Below, in pieces: positions 15,509 to 17,444 of a DNA stretch of 17,444 bases. Source of the stretch: CAG-826 sp964654155 (GTDB lineage Bacteria > Bacillota_I > Bacilli_A > RFN20 > CAG-826); the NCBI GenBank assembly GCA_964654155.1, contig CAZZGL010000025.1:1-17444 (forward strand), written 5' to 3'. The position numbers and the translations under genes were made by a program. The stretch's first letter is position 1, and each line of letters starts with the position of its first letter. The notes beneath the pieces were generated by a model. It saw only the letters and a program-made list of their open reading frames with translations. It ran no database searches and had not been told where the DNA came from.

Positions 15509-16189
15509 ATGAGATTTAAAAGAGTAAATATGTTTAAAGAAAATGAAGAAAAAAACTATTGTGGTGAGAAAAAGAAAGTATATGATTATGATCATCCTGA
15601 AGAAGCAGTGGCTAAAAAACAAACTTTCTTTATTTTTGGAATAATTATATTTATTCTTTCTTTATTTTCTTATGGGCTTGATGTCCTTTTTAAGGCTGGA
15701 AGAAATATTTATCCTTATGGTTATACTTTAATCTCAATTCCTTTTATTATTATTTCATTAATTCTTTTAATCTCGATTTATAAATATAAAAATATTACAG
15801 GAAATTATCCTTTGGATAAAATAAGCAAATGGCATGTTAAAGGATGTCCTCTTACATTACTTATTGGAGGAGGTATATTAAGCATTCTTTTAATTCTAAG
15901 ATTATTAATATTAGTTTTAATATTAAAAAATAATCAAACCGCTATTAATAGTTCATCACTTTTATTGTCGATAATACAGACAATCATTATTTTAACCGCA
16001 GATGTTTTAATGTTTGCGATTATAATTGGAAATTATAGAATGAATAAAGAAGAATTAAAGATTAAAGAGAAACCAATTGAAGAATGCAATTATATTGTTC
16101 ATGATTTAATAAGAGATTATAGTCCATATTCATGGTTTATAGTTATAGGGTTATTGATTATGATGTTTGTTGTAACAATATTGATTTAA
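15509..16189 (+). CDS. Unknown five-helix membrane protein
   Basis: I do not recognise the family. The 226-residue protein has a charged N-terminus of about 36 residues and hydrophobic segments at roughly 39-62, 71-92, 114-138, 145-174 and 206-226, so five helices with the last ending at the C-terminus. No catalytic motif, cysteine cluster or signal peptide is visible. A short polar loop (about 175-205, with DYSPYS) lies between the last two helices. The gene begins eight nt after the uvrB stop with an excellent TAGGAGG that overlaps that stop, so it is co-transcribed and probably coupled to uvrB. Placement after uvrB rather than uvrA suggests a lineage-specific insertion or a break of the uvrBA pair. 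Confidence 0.7.
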   Translation: MRFKRVNMFKENEEKNYCGEKKKVYDYDHPEEAVAKKQTFFIFGIIIFILSLFSYGLDVLFKAGRNIYPYGYTLISIPFIIISLILLISIYKYKNITGNYPLDKISKWHVKGCPLTLLIGGGILSILLILRLLILVLILKNNQTAINSSSLLLSIIQTIIILTADVLMFAIIIGNYRMNKEELKIKEKPIEECNYIVHDLIRDYSPYSWFIVIGLLIMMFVVTILI

Positions 16190-16324
16190 GTAGTTAATTT
16201 ATTTAAGAAGGAAAATTGAATATGAAAAAAATAAAAAGAGTTTATTTTGTTACATTTTATTATGGTGGAAAAGAATAAAATCATAATTTAATATCGCTAA
16301 TTTAATTTTTAGGAGGTTTAAGTT

Positions 16325-16856
16325 ATGAATAAGTTAGTTTTACGATTGATTAAAGATAAAAATGAAAAAGAAATATTTATAAAAGAAGTTCAAGAAGCAT
16401 TTCAAAAATCTTATATTGAAGAATTTGGAGAATATGAAAAAAATAATTCTCCCAAGAAAAGATATTGAAGAATCATTTAATGAAAAAGGATCAAGTATTT
16501 TCTTTGCTGAAATAGATGATGAACGCATCGGAGGCGTAGTAGTTGTTATTGATGAAGAATCCAATTATAATTCTCTTCATCTTTTATATGTTAAACCGAA
16601 CAAGCAAAATTTAGGCTTTGGAATTAGAATATGGTCATTAATAGAAAATATGTATCCTAAAACCAAAATATGGGAAACACATACACCTTATTATGACAAA
16701 AGAAATATCCATTTTTATGTAAATAGATGCGGATTTAAGATAGTTGAGTTTTTTAACTCCAATCATAAAGACCCTCATCAAGTTGGAGAAACATCAGGAA
16801 ATATTCCTCTTGAAAACAATATCTTTTTTAGATTTGAAAAAGAAATTAAAAGATAA
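16325..16856 (+). pseudogene. GNAT-family acetyltransferase, frameshifted in an A-run
   Basis: A strong AGGAGG (16311-16316) and ATG 16325 open a 47-codon frame that stops at UGA 16466-16468. The remaining protein lies in the +1 frame from about 16437 to 16856. Joining the two at the A7 run (16437-16443), by dropping one A, gives a continuous 176-residue GNAT protein: N-terminal LVLRLIKDKNEKEIFIKEVQEAFQ, then EYEKIILPRKDIEESF, the acetyl-CoA beta-bulge near IGGVVVVIDEES, QNLGFGIRIW as the Q-x-x-G-x-G/A loop, and a HFYVNRCGFKIVEFFN tail typical of the family. It would acetylate a small molecule or protein using acetyl-CoA; the substrate is unknown. The break may be a real loss, a switchable homopolymer, transcript slippage or a base-calling error. 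The downstream part alone has no proper start. Confidence 0.8.
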
Positions 16857-16951
16857 TTGTTCAGAAACTAGTTTTTTATATGATAAAAGCAATGCTTGAT
16901 ATTTTGTGATTAAAAGATAAGCGAATTTAGTATTTTATTAATAATTAATAA
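16857..16951. other. AT-rich spacer with 17-bp palindrome
   Basis: No gene. The end of the stretch, 16935-16951, is a perfect palindrome (TTATTAAT, central A, ATTAATAA) that abuts the first of the four 32-bp-spaced repeats. In DNA this AT-rich chance is possible, but its position at the edge of the array is notable. Confidence 0.5.
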
Positions 16952-17060
16952 TCATAAAATGTTAATTTCTTTTATAAAATAAATCATATAATGTTACAAA
17001 ACACTAAATATTTCTTCATATAATGTTACAATTTATTTCGAAAGAAGTCATAAAATGTTA
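16952..17060 (+). repeat. Four 13-bp direct repeats at exact 32-bp spacing
   Basis: TCATAWAATGTTA occurs at 16952-16964, 16984-16996, 17016-17028 and 17048-17060. Copies 1 and 4 read TCATAAAATGTTA; copies 2 and 3 read TCATATAATGTTA followed by CAA. Starts are exactly 32 bp apart, about three helical turns, so all copies face one side of the DNA. The 19-bp spacers are not conserved. Copies 2 and 3 contain a perfect TATAAT, so they may overlap promoter -10 elements. The ATG of copy 4 is the start codon of the AAA ATPase, and the other three each contain the same ATG-TTA. I read this as a multi-site operator, possibly for autoregulation. Confidence 0.85.
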
Positions 17061-17444
17061 AAAAGAGATTTTGAAGAAAAGCTATTGTCGTGGAAAAATA
17101 ATCCTCATAAAAAAGCTTTTTGTATTTTTGGAGCAAGGCAAATTGGAAAAACAACATTGGTTAGCGAATTTGCAAGAAAACACTATGAGTGCTTTTGTGA
17201 AATTAATTTTTTTAAAAATCCTAAAGCTAAAGAAATATTTGATGGTGATTTAGATGCGAAGACAATTATTATTGCAATTTCTGCTTTTATGAAAAAGAAA
17301 TTAGAGCCTCATAAAACCCTTATCTTTTTTGATGAAATTCAAAAATGTCCAAATACAAGATGTGCAATTAAATTTCTTGTAGAAGATGGCAGGTTCGATT
17401 ATATTGAATCAGGGTCTCTTTTGGGATTGAATATTAATGATATT
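17055..17444 (+). CDS. AAA ATPase, AAA_14/DUF4143 type, cut by the window end
   Basis: The first 130 codons of a larger gene that continues past the right edge. Residues 1-20 form a KRDFEEKLLSWK helix, then the Walker A G26-ARQIGKTT34 and a Walker B of FFD93-E94-IQ. This is the pattern of the ATP-binding family with an N-terminal AAA_14 ATPase and a C-terminal DUF4143 domain, usually 400-470 residues; many bacteria carry several copies and the role is not settled. Start at ATG 17055: it opens the frame at MLKRD, the usual beginning of the family, although the upstream GAAAGAAG (17040-17047) is a weak binding site. The start codon lies inside the fourth copy of the repeat, so translation initiation and repeat binding could interfere. 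Confidence 0.88.
   Translation, partial: MLKRDFEEKLLSWKNNPHKKAFCIFGARQIGKTTLVSEFARKHYECFCEINFFKNPKAKEIFDGDLDAKTIIIAISAFMKKKLEPHKTLIFFDEIQKCPNTRCAIKFLVEDGRFDYIESGSLLGLNINDI

Noticed and set aside
16250..16262. TTACATTTTATTA, resembling the inverted form of the 13-bp array motif (11 of 13)
   Set aside because: Isolated, inverted, off the 32-bp phase and made almost entirely of A/T; a chance match is likely.
16222..16278. An 18-codon frame (MKKIKRVYFVTFYYGGKE) with a modest AGAAGGAA upstream
   Set aside because: Too short and without any recognisable similarity; initiation signal is moderate and AT-rich DNA makes such frames common. It could be the remnant of a gene, but nothing supports that.
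16952..17060. CRISPR array
   Set aside because: The repeats are only 13 bp with 19-bp AT-rich spacers, four copies, a start codon inside the last, and no cas gene. The structure fits an operator array better.

Overview
The window is AT-rich DNA from a low-GC bacterium of the Bacilli. The conserved gene order is that of Bacillus relatives, but several genes are short or reduced, which suggests a lineage near Erysipelotrichales, RF39, Izemoplasmatales or the Mollicutes border. The placement is an inference. The standard code is in use: comFC ends on UGA, and prfB carries the in-frame UGA of the RF2 autoregulatory frameshift. The Mycoplasma/Spiroplasma code is therefore excluded. Every gene except the first is on the + strand.

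Layout. A zinc-ribbon membrane protein on the - strand (308-799) diverges from a translation and tRNA-modification cluster: prfA (RF1), prmC (RF methylase), a small exported protein in the spoIIR position, tsaC (t6A synthesis) and rpiB (929-4371). A terminator separates this from a SpoIIQ-like LytM protein (4584-5279). Then come comFA and comFC (DNA uptake), a cold-shock protein, and secA, prfB (with programmed +1 frameshift), a YitT-family membrane protein, a CtpB-type S41 protease, uvrB and an unknown five-helix membrane protein (up to 16189). Much of this order (prfA-prmC-spoIIR-ywlC-rpiB; comFA-comFC-secA-prfB-yvjA-ctpB-uvrB) matches the B. subtilis chromosome with intervening genes removed.

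The right end (from about 16200) is accessory in character. It holds an acetyltransferase gene broken by a one-base shift in an A-run. After it come four copies of a 13-bp motif spaced exactly 32 bp apart, the last containing the start codon of an AAA ATPase (AAA_14/DUF4143 type) that runs off the window.

Most interesting result. Two unlinked genes, the spoIIR-position gene and the SpoIIQ-like gene, have the same upstream module: G-T-W-T-A, 14 nt, then G-N-CCACA-M-T, 4-5 nt further, then TGAGGTGA and ATG. They align over 41 nt without a gap. This resembles a sigma-F forespore promoter, and both genes belong to the sigma-F regulon in Bacillus. With a CtpB-type protease nearby, the window points to a retained or relic endospore programme in a compact, Mollicutes-like genome.
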